Under the pieces are notes generated by a model. The model saw only the letters and a program-made list of their open reading frames with translations, was not told the origin of the DNA and searched no databases. The translations under genes and the position numbers were made by a program. A stretch of 64,000 nt of DNA from Prevotella sp. (GTDB lineage: Bacteria > Bacteroidota > Bacteroidia > Bacteroidales > Bacteroidaceae), in contig JAFTGB010000072.1 in assembly GCA_017458125.1 (NCBI GenBank), positions 25,585-89,584 on the forward strand, read 5' to 3'. Shown here piece after piece: positions 19,824 to 28,290 of the stretch. Position 1 is the stretch's first letter. Each line of letters starts with the position of its first letter.

Positions 19824-19859
19824 AATCCCCGCCCCCACCATGGGAGCGGGGATTTTTTT
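19824..19859 (+). terminator. Terminator after the gene at 17680
   Basis: AATCCCCGC (19824-19832) pairs with GCGGGGATT (19846-19854), followed by a T-run. The inner part CCCACCATGGG can extend the stem. Confidence 0.88.
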
Positions 19860-19892
19860 GCAAAAAAACATGCTATTTGTGTAACAAAAAAA

Positions 19893-19957
19893 CTACCTGC
19901 ACCCACAGCACCCACAGCACCCAAGTTAAGTGTTGTGGGTGCAGTGGGTGCAGGTAG
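19893..19957. repeat. Large imperfect hairpin made of CACCCACAG-type repeats
   Basis: The left arm begins CTACCTGCACCCAC at 19893 and the right arm ends GTGGGTGCAGGTAG at 19957. The outer 14 bp pair perfectly, then one A-A mismatch, 9 more pairs, a G-T wobble and a few pairs around a loop of about ten bases. The left arm contains two direct GCACCCACA units. There is no T-run behind it, so it is not an ordinary terminator. It lies between a terminator and the next promoter and has no coding role that I can see. Confidence 0.8.
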
Positions 19958-20033
19958 AAAAAATCATTCACTATCCTACTATATCATACGCAAAGAAGCA
20001 AGAACACAAAGCCAAATGGTTAAAGACTTTGCG

Positions 20034-20088
20034 TCTGATGCTCATCACAAAAATTCCCACCATGGGAATTTTTGTGATGAGCATCAGA
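20034..20088. repeat. Perfect 26-bp palindrome with 3-nt loop
   Basis: Positions 20034-20059 are exactly complementary to 20063-20088, with CCA as the loop. The arms start TCTGATGCTCATCAC. As RNA or cruciform this would be a very stable hairpin. It is much longer than the terminators in this window and is not followed directly by a T-run. Confidence 0.92.
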
Positions 20089-20089
20089 A

Positions 20090-20137
20090 TTTCCGTCATC
20101 AGCATGAGGATGACGACGGAAAGCATTTTGTTTTTTT
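20090..20137 (+). terminator. Imperfect hairpin plus T-run, possible terminator
   Basis: TTTCCG-TCATC (20090-20100) pairs with GATGA-CGA-CGGAAA (20109-20122) with a 3-nt bulge, followed shortly by a run of seven T (20131-20137). The same T-run supplies the -33 TTTG of the next promoter. Confidence 0.5.
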
Positions 20138-20166
20138 GGTAGTTCAAAGATATTTTTATACCTTTG
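20135..20166 (+). promoter_or_regulatory. Promoter of the giant PL11 gene
   Basis: TTTG at 20135-20138, 20 nt, TACCTTTG at 20159-20166. It lies 76 bases before the ATG at 20242. Confidence 0.8.
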
Positions 20167-20241
20167 CAGCTGATATGACGACAACTCGTTGTGAAACCTG
20201 AAATAACGAAAAAGAAATATCAAACTACTAATACATATTCA

Positions 20242-23200
20242 ATGATGAAAAAAGCCTTTTTTCTTTCATTCCTCCTGCTGGCATCGTGCCTGACGGCCTT
20301 CGGCCAGCGGAAGACGGACCGGCTGGACCGCGGCCTCGTAGCCATCCAGACCACCAACGGCGTCTACTGTTCCTGGCGCATCTTAGGCGAGGAGTATTAC
20401 GACGTGAAGTACAACCTGTATCGCGACGGTACGAAGATAGCCAGCGACCTGGACGTGTCCAACTACACCGACGCCTCGGGCTCCGCCGGCAGCCGCTACA
20501 CGGTGAAGGCCGTGGTGCGCGGCACGGAGCAGGCCGCCAGCAAGGAAGCCACGGTGTGGAACCAGAACTACCTGGAGATTACGCCCGACCACGGTTCGCT
20601 GACATCGACCTACATTCCTAACGACGCCTGTATGGCTGACGTGGACGGCGACGGCGAACTGGAGATACTGATGAAGTTCGACAATGCCAGTTGGGCCAAC
20701 ACCAGCTACCAGAAAGCCGGATACAACGGCGAATACTTCATCATGGAGGTGTTCAAGCTCAACGGCAAGAAGCTGTGGTGGGTAGACTTCGGCCCCAACA
20801 TGGCCGACTTCCAGAACAACGAGCAGAACATCGTAGCCTACGACTGGGATCAGGACGGCAAGGCCGAAGCCCTAATGCGCGCTTCGGACGGCACGGTTAT
20901 CCACATGGCCGACGGCACCACACAGACCATCGGCGACGGCTCGAAGAACTATTTAGCTCCTACCAGCAGCGGCCAGTGGTTTGTTCATGACGGCAACGAG
21001 TACCTTGTCTACATGAACGGCGAGACGGGCAAGCCCTACCAGGTGATGGAGTACCCGCTGAAGCGCTTGGAGGCCGGCGAGACCAACCTCAAGACAGCTT
21101 GGGGCGATGACTACGGCCACCGCTCGACGAAGCACTTCTTCGGTGCACCCTACTTAGACGGTCGCAAGCCCAGCATCTTCTTAGCACGCGGCATCTACAC
21201 CCGACACAAAATGATTGCGCTCGACGTCGACCCCGCCACCCACCAGCTGAGCGTGCGCTGGCGCTGGAACTGCAACGACAGCAGCTCGCCCTGGTACGGC
21301 AACGGCTACCATAACTACGCCATTGCCGACGTCGACTGGGACGGCCGCGACGAGATATGCTTCGGCTCGATGGTCATCGACGACAACGGCAAGGGTCTGT
21401 CCACCACGGGCTACGGCCACGGCGACGCCCAGCACCACGGCGACTTCAACCCCTACGTGCACGGACACGAGATTTTCGCCTGCTTGGAGGACTACCCCAG
21501 CTGGGGCAACAACTACCGCGACGCCACCACCAGCAAAGTGTACTATAAGTTCACGTCGGGACGCGACGACGGCCGCTGCATGGCCGGCAACTTCTCGAAC
21601 GACTACCCCGGCGCCATGGCCTTCTCGGGCTACGACGAGCCTATCAGCTGCGTCACTGCCGACCACATTCCCGGCATGGACAAGGGCAATATCCCCGACA
21701 ACTTTCGCATCTACTGGGACGGTGACCTCTGCGAGGAGGGCCTCAACACGAATGGCTACGCACTCAATAGCACTACCTATATCGTTGGTTCGGGCATCAT
21801 CCTGAAGTACAAAAAAGGAACCATAGAGACGCTGACAGGCTCGCTGACCAACAACCATACCAAGGCCACGCCCTGCTATCAGGGCGACCTCTTCGGCGAC
21901 TGGCGCGAGGAGGTCATCATGCGCACAGCTGACAACAAAATCCGCATCTACACCACCACCATCCCCACCCCGTGGCGCAACTACACGCTGTGGCACGACA
22001 TGCAGTACCGCAACGCCATGGTATGGCAGATGTGCGGCTACAACCAGCCACCCCACACCAGCTACTTCCTCGGCGAGTTAGAAGGCATCACCGTGGCTCC
22101 CCCCGCACTGACCATGACCGACCGCACGGAGGTCAGCAACGGCGGCAGCATCGGCACGTCGCTGAACGACAAACAGGTGCTGATGGCCGAGACGGGCGAC
22201 ATGACCGTCAGCGTGACCAACGGCGCAGCACCCTACATATTCTTCGACAACGCTCCCTCGTGGGTGCAGGGCACCGACGTGGACGGCACCAGCGCCATGA
22301 ACCCCGACATCAAGTACGCATACTACACGCACACGCTGACGGGCGGCGCCTTCACGGGCAACATGCGCTTAGTGAAGCAGGGCGACGGCACCTTGGTGCT
22401 GCCAAAGGTCACCCAGACCTACAAGGGCAACACCGACGTATGGGCCGGCACGCTGCAGTTCGACGGCACCATGGAGAGCAGCCCCCTGTGGTTGAACCGC
22501 CACACCAGCCTCATCTCGGACGGCGGCAACTTCAAGGGCGGCATCAAGGCCGACTACAACGCCACCATCTATGTCGGCGGCAAGGACAAGGCCGGCCAGC
22601 TGACGACGACGACACTGGCCTTAGGCTTCGGTTCGCGCGTAACGTTTGACATGTTTGGCGACGGTACTGCCGACCAGCTGACGGCCACTCTGCTGACCAT
22701 CGAGAAGAAGGACTGGCAGTATGGTCCGCAGTATTCTACACCCGTCATCGAGATTGTACCCCACTTCGCCACTGGCAGCAACAAACTGCCCGCCGGCAAG
22801 CACCTGCTGGCCAACATCGGCAGCATTACCGGCAGCATTGACGACATCAAGATAGAGGGCATCAGCGCCCAGAAGCCTACGCTCAGCTATGAGGACGGCA
22901 AGCTATACATCAACCTGGCCGACATGCGCGACGCCACCAGCATCACATGGGACGGCGGCACGGACGGCATCTGGGACTTTGCCGACACCAAGAACTTCAA
23001 GCTGAGCGACGGCCAGAGCGAGGTCTTCGTGACGGGCGACGACGTGGTGTTCAACGACCAGGCCACCATCACCGACATCAAGGTGGAAGGCGAGCTGACG
23101 CCGAACAGCGTAACCTTCGCCAACAACACCAAGGCCTACACCCTCAGCGGCGAGGGCAGCATCATCGGCAACGCCACGCTGAACATAAACGGCGAGGGGC

Positions 23201-24747
23201 AGGTGACCATCAACAACGTCAACAGCATGACGGGCGGCGTCAACCTGAACAAGGGCACGCTGACTGTCGGCACACTGGCCAACAACATCGGCACTGAGCT
23301 GGGTGCCTTAGGCCCCGTGGCTAACACCATCTACATGGACGGCGGCACGCTGGCCTTAAGCGGTGACATCACCACAGGCCACGCCATCGCACTGTCAGCA
23401 AAGGGCGGCAGCGTCAACGTACCCAGCGGAGCCACCATGAAGCAGCAGGGGGCTATTGAAAGACAGGCCACCTCCAGCACTGCCGCCCTGCACAAGAAGG
23501 GTGCCGGAACACTGGAGTTAGGCACTGGCAACAACTTTGCAGTGCTCTCCGTCGACGAGGGTACGGTGAGACTCAGCGAGCTAAAGAACGTGATGAACGG
23601 CCCGGACAAGATAGTCTTCAACGGCTCGAATGTCAAGGTGTACGATGCCGACGACGCCTACTCCTACTCCTCCAACCGCATCAACTACGAAGTCGCCGAG
23701 GGTGCTACGGGACTGCTCTATTTAGACAGCCGCTGCGACTACTACGGAAAACTGACGGGCAAGGGCACGCTGACTGTCGTCTCACGCTTCACCCGCGGCA
23801 ACCTGTACGGCAACTGGAGCGAGTTCGAGGGTATTCTCGTCTGCGACCAAAACGGACAGGAATTCCGCTGGTTCAACACCTACGGACTGCCAAAGGGCAC
23901 AATGAACATCCCCGCCGGGTCGACCGTCAACGCCGAGTCGCGCTCGTTCACGTTAGGCAACCTGACGGGTGGCGGCACGCTGGCCACCAGCGGAACGGTG
24001 ACCATCGGTTCGCTGAACCAAGACATCAACTACACGGGAACCTTCTCGGGCACCACCGTCATCAAGACGGGAACTGGCTCGTGGACCTTCACGCGTCCGG
24101 TCAGCGGTGTCAACTCCTACACCTTCAAGGGTGGCGACATCCAGCTGAACAGCACCAACAGCACGCCGCTCTTCGGCTCGTCATTAGCCACCGTGGAGAA
24201 CGAGGCCGTGCTGAAGGGCACCGGCACCGTGGCCGCACTGGCCTTCCAGAGCGGAGGCACACTGATGCCGGGCAGCTACACGTCGTCGCGCCGCTATGGA
24301 GCTATCACTTCCACGGGCACGGTCAGCCTGTACGCCGGCTCCAAGCTGTACCTTGCAGTCTACAACAAGAACAACAACAACACGTCGCGTTCCTACCTGA
24401 CCATCGGCGGCGACCTGAAGCTCTACGGCGACATCTACATCGAGTTAGGCAGCAGCTACACGCCGGCAGCAGGCGACGAAATCATCTTCTGGACGGTAGC
24501 TAAGGAGGTGACGGGCAATCCCGTGCTCCACCTGCCCGAGCTGCCCGCCGGACTCTACTGGGATGCCACCGGCCTGCTGACCAAGGAAGGCAAGCTGCGC
24601 GTCACCGACCAGCCCACCGGCATCAACGCCGTGGAGGCCGACCAGCTGAACGGCGGCAACTACTATACCCTTGACGGCATGCGCATCGACAAGCCCACCA
24701 AGAAGGGCATCTACATCCGCAACGGCAAGAAGGTCGTCATCAAGTAA
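20242..24747 (+). CDS. PL11 rhamnogalacturonan lyase with long autotransporter-type beta-repeat extension
   Basis: About 1501 residues from ATG 20242, chosen because the signal peptide MMKKAFFLSFLLLASCLTAFG follows; an in-frame ATG at 20191 would put 17 charged residues in front. Residues ~22-110 form the N-terminal RGL11 beta-sandwich (RLDRGLVAIQTTNGVYCSWR). Residues ~115-620 are the eight-bladed PL11 propeller with calcium-type loops (MADVDGDGELEILMK, YDWDQDGKAEALMR, VDWDGRDEICFG, QGDLFGDWREEVIMR) and end near QPPHTSYFLGELEG. A normal PL11 would stop soon after. Here ~630-1440 are Gly/Thr/Asn-rich repeats of the autotransporter-associated beta-strand type (GTLTVGTLANN, WDGGTDGIWD), followed by the shared C-terminal tail GIYIRNGKKVVIK. 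The enzyme cuts the GalA-Rha bond in RG-I; the extension suggests surface display. Confidence 0.9.
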   Translation: MMKKAFFLSFLLLASCLTAFGQRKTDRLDRGLVAIQTTNGVYCSWRILGEEYYDVKYNLYRDGTKIASDLDVSNYTDASGSAGSRYTVKAVVRGTEQAASKEATVWNQNYLEITPDHGSLTSTYIPNDACMADVDGDGELEILMKFDNASWANTSYQKAGYNGEYFIMEVFKLNGKKLWWVDFGPNMADFQNNEQNIVAYDWDQDGKAEALMRASDGTVIHMADGTTQTIGDGSKNYLAPTSSGQWFVHDGNEYLVYMNGETGKPYQVMEYPLKRLEAGETNLKTAWGDDYGHRSTKHFFGAPYLDGRKPSIFLARGIYTRHKMIALDVDPATHQLSVRWRWNCNDSSSPWYGNGYHNYAIADVDWDGRDEICFGSMVIDDNGKGLSTTGYGHGDAQHHGDFNPYVHGHEIFACLEDYPSWGNNYRDATTSKVYYKFTSGRDDGRCMAGNFSNDYPGAMAFSGYDEPISCVTADHIPGMDKGNIPDNFRIYWDGDLCEEGLNTNGYALNSTTYIVGSGIILKYKKGTIETLTGSLTNNHTKATPCYQGDLFGDWREEVIMRTADNKIRIYTTTIPTPWRNYTLWHDMQYRNAMVWQMCGYNQPPHTSYFLGELEGITVAPPALTMTDRTEVSNGGSIGTSLNDKQVLMAETGDMTVSVTNGAAPYIFFDNAPSWVQGTDVDGTSAMNPDIKYAYYTHTLTGGAFTGNMRLVKQGDGTLVLPKVTQTYKGNTDVWAGTLQFDGTMESSPLWLNRHTSLISDGGNFKGGIKADYNATIYVGGKDKAGQLTTTTLALGFGSRVTFDMFGDGTADQLTATLLTIEKKDWQYGPQYSTPVIEIVPHFATGSNKLPAGKHLLANIGSITGSIDDIKIEGISAQKPTLSYEDGKLYINLADMRDATSITWDGGTDGIWDFADTKNFKLSDGQSEVFVTGDDVVFNDQATITDIKVEGELTPNSVTFANNTKAYTLSGEGSIIGNATLNINGEGQVTINNVNSMTGGVNLNKGTLTVGTLANNIGTELGALGPVANTIYMDGGTLALSGDITTGHAIALSAKGGSVNVPSGATMKQQGAIERQATSSTAALHKKGAGTLELGTGNNFAVLSVDEGTVRLSELKNVMNGPDKIVFNGSNVKVYDADDAYSYSSNRINYEVAEGATGLLYLDSRCDYYGKLTGKGTLTVVSRFTRGNLYGNWSEFEGILVCDQNGQEFRWFNTYGLPKGTMNIPAGSTVNAESRSFTLGNLTGGGTLATSGTVTIGSLNQDINYTGTFSGTTVIKTGTGSWTFTRPVSGVNSYTFKGGDIQLNSTNSTPLFGSSLATVENEAVLKGTGTVAALAFQSGGTLMPGSYTSSRRYGAITSTGTVSLYAGSKLYLAVYNKNNNNTSRSYLTIGGDLKLYGDIYIELGSSYTPAAGDEIIFWTVAKEVTGNPVLHLPELPAGLYWDATGLLTKEGKLRVTDQPTGINAVEADQLNGGNYYTLDGMRIDKPTKKGIYIRNGKKVVIK

Positions 24748-24770
24748 GTCAACCTGACGCACACTCATAA

Positions 24771-24807
24771 AAAAGAGAGGCTCACCAGCAGATGAGCCTC
24801 TCTTTTT
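24771..24807. terminator. Bidirectional terminator between the convergent PL11 genes
   Basis: AAAAGAGAGGCTCA (24771-24784) pairs with TGAGCCTCTCTTTT (24793-24806). A-run on one side and T-run on the other let it work for both converging transcripts. Confidence 0.92.
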
Positions 24808-24822
24808 ACGGGTGTCGTCGTG

Positions 24823-27800
24823 TCACTTGGAGTATTTCACACCGTTCTTAATATAGACACCGTGCTCAGGCTCACGACTCAGCCGCACGCCCTGTAGGGT
24901 GTAGATGGCATCGGAAGCGTTGCGCTGGTCGTCAGCAAGCCGCTCGCTAATGGCTGTCGCCTCATCCTGAAAGCCAAAGACATAAGACTCGGCACCGGGC
25001 AGACCGTTTCTGCCAAAGAAAGCGAATGCCTCGCCGCCCTTGACGGTGACGTTGCCGTAAGTGCGGTAGAAGCCTACCCCCCTGTTGCCGTTACGGAACT
25101 CGTATGCAAACTTGATGTCGCTCTGGTCGGTCACCAGGCTGTCACAGTAGTAGCCGCTGAGCCAGCTGGCACTGACGGTAACGTTAGCAGCGAAAGAGGT
25201 GGGCGCAAAGCGCGGTGCGCTGGTTGCCGAATTAAAGACAATGGCACGGTCGGCGGGGATGATTTGTCCAGGTGTGAGCGTAGCATACTTCAGCGTGTCC
25301 TGCACACCGGCCACATTGGTGATGGACCATGCCGTGACACCCTCGGGAATGATGACGGGGTACGTCGTGTAGAGCGACCCCCAATAGTTGCCGGGCAAAT
25401 GGCTCTTCATGTTGCTGGCATCTGCCTCGAACGTTCTGGGCGACAGACTCTTCTCAGTACGCGGGTCATAGCTGACGTGCGGAGGCTGGTTGTAGCCGTC
25501 GTTCTGGCTGATGACCTGTGCCCTGTAGGCGAAATCGTCCATGAGGTGCGGCAGCGTGTAGAGTGTCTCGTAGTTAGTGGCGTTGATGACGAGCTGGTAG
25601 TTGCCGTCAGCCTCTGTCCACGTGACTATCTCCTCGCGCCAGTCGCCCAGCAGGTCGCCCAGCACGCAGGGATTATATTTGGTGCTGTTGTTCAGCGTGC
25701 CTATGGTATAGTTGCCATTGTTGACCTGCATGCGTTCAAAGTTCATCGTCGTGGGATTGAAGCGCTCCAGCACGCTCTTGTCGTAGTAGTCGTCGGCCAG
25801 CGTCTCATTCCAGAAGACGCGGTTGTTGAGCGATGCCCCGCCGCCATGTGACACCTGACTGGTGATGAGGTTCTGCTGTGTGTCGTAAAGGTTACTCAGG
25901 TTGATACTGGTCTGCCAGTAGGCATCTTCCGACTCTGGGTTGAAATGCGCCATAATGCCGCGTCCTGTATCATCAGAGGCCGTGATGCGGAATAATATTT
26001 CTCCCGTCCTGGCATCGCGCAGGTTGGCACCGTAGGGCTTGTGCTCTAACGACATGAAGAACTCCTGTCCCGGACGGGAGGGGATGAAGTCGCCTAAGTG
26101 CAGGGCGTCGCCATGCTCCAGACCCGTGCGGTAGAGGGTAGTGCCGTCGGCGTTCAGCGCGCCGGAACCGTAGTGTATCTCCTGCTTGCCGTCGCCGGTG
26201 ACGTCGCCGACACTAATCCAGTGGGCACCCTCGCCATAGACCGTTTTGCTTAGGTTCGTCTTCGAGCCGTCGGCATAGGTCACGGTACCCTTGGTGGCAC
26301 TCTCGCCACTGTGCAGCCAGCGCAAGGTCAGATTGGTGCCGTCCCAGTCGTAAGCGCCGATGCGGCATCCACTGTAGTAGCCGCGTGCAAAGATGGCCGA
26401 CGGGTTGGCATCCTCACCGTCCAACCACGCTATGCAGGCCAGATAGCGCTCCGAGCGGTTCTGGTTGCTGTCGCCCCAAAACGACTCCGACACGTCTCCG
26501 TAGGCTGTGTGATACTTGATGGTCTTCAGCTCAGCTCCCGTCATGCCGTCGAACACGGTGATATACTCCGGTCCGCTAACCTGCTTGCCACGTCCGTTTT
26601 TCCAGTTGGCCGTGGGGTCGTCATCGCCCATGATGACATAGTTGCCCTCACCGTCCACGGCTCCAGGTGCCGTCTTCACCATAAACTCACCGAACCCGTC
26701 ACCATCCAGGTCCCAGGCTATGAAAGGCGTGGTATGAGCCGAGTTGAACATGTTGGGTCCCGTGTGCAGCATCCACAGGCGGCGGCCATCCATCTTGTAG
26801 CAGGAGTAGAAGGCAGGCGACGTCGTACCGCTGCTGGCAGCGTCCTTCTCGTTGGAAGGAGCCCACTTGAGAATAATCTCGTACTCACCGTCACCATCCA
26901 TGTCGCAGTAGGAGGCATCGTTAGGCGTATAGGTGGCACCGGCCGGCGTGGGGTCTTTGGGCGCACCGCCCTCCAGGGTGATGTACTTAGTCTGGCTGTC
27001 CCAGGTGGGACCGCTAACCTCGTTCTCTATCACCTTTCCCTGCTCGTCGATGACCTCTAAACGGTAGTAGTGGCTCACGGTGCCGCTGACATCACGGAAG
27101 TTTGTTCTGCCGACAATGGCGTTACCCTTGTTAAGCGGTGTGGTCTGCTCGCTGGCGTTGTCACCTCTATAGAGCTTAAAGCGGTAGTTGCGCGAGTCGG
27201 ACTTGCGTGCCCGCCACGACACCAGGTTGCCGTTGGAGTGCAAGGACATCAGGCCGCGCTTCAAGGCTACGGCAGTGCCCTTGGACTGACTGCTGGTGAC
27301 GCTGAAAATGATGGAGAACTGGAACTCAGTGGCTCCGCCCTTCCTGGCGATACCGACCTGTGCCGTGTTGTTAGATGCCTCATAGCTGACGGTGGCCTCA
27401 TGACTACCAGCCAGTGCGGGCTGCAGCGTGGCTACAAAGTCCGTGGGCACGGCATAAAGCTTGGTGGCAAAACGGGCACTCTCGCCATTCTTCAAGCCTT
27501 TCACCAAGTCGTATAGGCTGACGGTGGCGTCTGCCGTGCCAGTCTTTGCCGTACAGGTCAACCCTGAGAGATAGTGAGCCGCGTTGAATACCTCCTCATC
27601 CATGACACCTTCCACGACGACGTTGCGGAAACCCATGGATTTGGGACTCTCTGTGTCCACACCGTTGAGGTTGTAGATGGAGATGACCAGACTGATGCCG
27701 TTCTCGTCGGCAACCAGGTCGGCAATGGTGAACTCGTTGTGTCCGTAGCCCTCGCTGTTGCCGGCCGCAATCTTATTGCGCAGCACGGTGACGGGAGCCA

Positions 27801-28239
27801 GTGTCTGCAGCGTCGTACTGCCCTGTCTGACCACGGCATCGACACCACCTCCGTCAGTTCCCACCTTAACACAGTCGAAACTGACCTTGGTAATCTTCAG
27901 TTTGTGACCTGCTGCTGGTTTGATGCCGAAGGTCAGGTCGTGGCCTGGCGTGGCACTGCTGACCTTGGTGGCAGGGGTAAACGCGGCAAAAGGCGGCTCA
28001 TAGTCCACCGCCGTGTAGCCCGTGTCGGCTCCGCTCTTGCTCAGTGTCGTCACCTTGGCCAGTCCCTGTCCCTGCTGGAAGGTGGTCGTGAGCAGTGAGG
28101 TGAAGCCCTCGTCACCTGTCAGCTGAGTGTTAGCGAGGTTGGATACATCACTCATCTCCCACTTCACCTTCACCGCCTGGGCCTGAATACCCACGACATA
28201 CAGGCATAGGAGAGATAACGTCAAATAAATCTTTCTCAT
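24823..28239 (-). CDS. PL11 rhamnogalacturonan lyase, second copy, with N-terminal accessory domains
   Basis: About 1138 residues from the ATG at 28239 (MRKIYLTLSLLCLYVVGIQAQ signal peptide). Residues ~25-320 are two beta-rich accessory domains unlike those of the first PL11. The lyase starts at ~330 (ALKRGLMSLHSNGNLVSWR, the RGL11 N-terminal sandwich). The propeller has DMDGDGEYEIILK, WDLDGDGFGEFMVK, VGDVTGDGKQEIHYG and LGDLLGDWREEIVTW and ends at QPPHVSYDPRT. A C-terminal region with the shared tail (IYTLQGVRL, GVYIKNGVKYSK) follows. It is the last gene of the minus-strand RG-I operon. Different accessory domains suggest that the two PL11 enzymes act on different presentations of RG-I. Confidence 0.9.
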   Translation of the reverse strand: MRKIYLTLSLLCLYVVGIQAQAVKVKWEMSDVSNLANTQLTGDEGFTSLLTTTFQQGQGLAKVTTLSKSGADTGYTAVDYEPPFAAFTPATKVSSATPGHDLTFGIKPAAGHKLKITKVSFDCVKVGTDGGGVDAVVRQGSTTLQTLAPVTVLRNKIAAGNSEGYGHNEFTIADLVADENGISLVISIYNLNGVDTESPKSMGFRNVVVEGVMDEEVFNAAHYLSGLTCTAKTGTADATVSLYDLVKGLKNGESARFATKLYAVPTDFVATLQPALAGSHEATVSYEASNNTAQVGIARKGGATEFQFSIIFSVTSSQSKGTAVALKRGLMSLHSNGNLVSWRARKSDSRNYRFKLYRGDNASEQTTPLNKGNAIVGRTNFRDVSGTVSHYYRLEVIDEQGKVIENEVSGPTWDSQTKYITLEGGAPKDPTPAGATYTPNDASYCDMDGDGEYEIILKWAPSNEKDAASSGTTSPAFYSCYKMDGRRLWMLHTGPNMFNSAHTTPFIAWDLDGDGFGEFMVKTAPGAVDGEGNYVIMGDDDPTANWKNGRGKQVSGPEYITVFDGMTGAELKTIKYHTAYGDVSESFWGDSNQNRSERYLACIAWLDGEDANPSAIFARGYYSGCRIGAYDWDGTNLTLRWLHSGESATKGTVTYADGSKTNLSKTVYGEGAHWISVGDVTGDGKQEIHYGSGALNADGTTLYRTGLEHGDALHLGDFIPSRPGQEFFMSLEHKPYGANLRDARTGEILFRITASDDTGRGIMAHFNPESEDAYWQTSINLSNLYDTQQNLITSQVSHGGGASLNNRVFWNETLADDYYDKSVLERFNPTTMNFERMQVNNGNYTIGTLNNSTKYNPCVLGDLLGDWREEIVTWTEADGNYQLVINATNYETLYTLPHLMDDFAYRAQVISQNDGYNQPPHVSYDPRTEKSLSPRTFEADASNMKSHLPGNYWGSLYTTYPVIIPEGVTAWSITNVAGVQDTLKYATLTPGQIIPADRAIVFNSATSAPRFAPTSFAANVTVSASWLSGYYCDSLVTDQSDIKFAYEFRNGNRGVGFYRTYGNVTVKGGEAFAFFGRNGLPGAESYVFGFQDEATAISERLADDQRNASDAIYTLQGVRLSREPEHGVYIKNGVKYSK

Positions 28240-28290
28240 GTTCTCTGTTGTTATTAAGTTAACTATCAATAATTCTCATGTCTTGGCTGT

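Noticed and set aside
19935-20223. Short frames of 67-88 codons on both strands over the palindromes
   Set aside because: They exist because the palindromes lack stops; the translations are mirror readings of the repeats (HQHEDDDGK type) without start signals.
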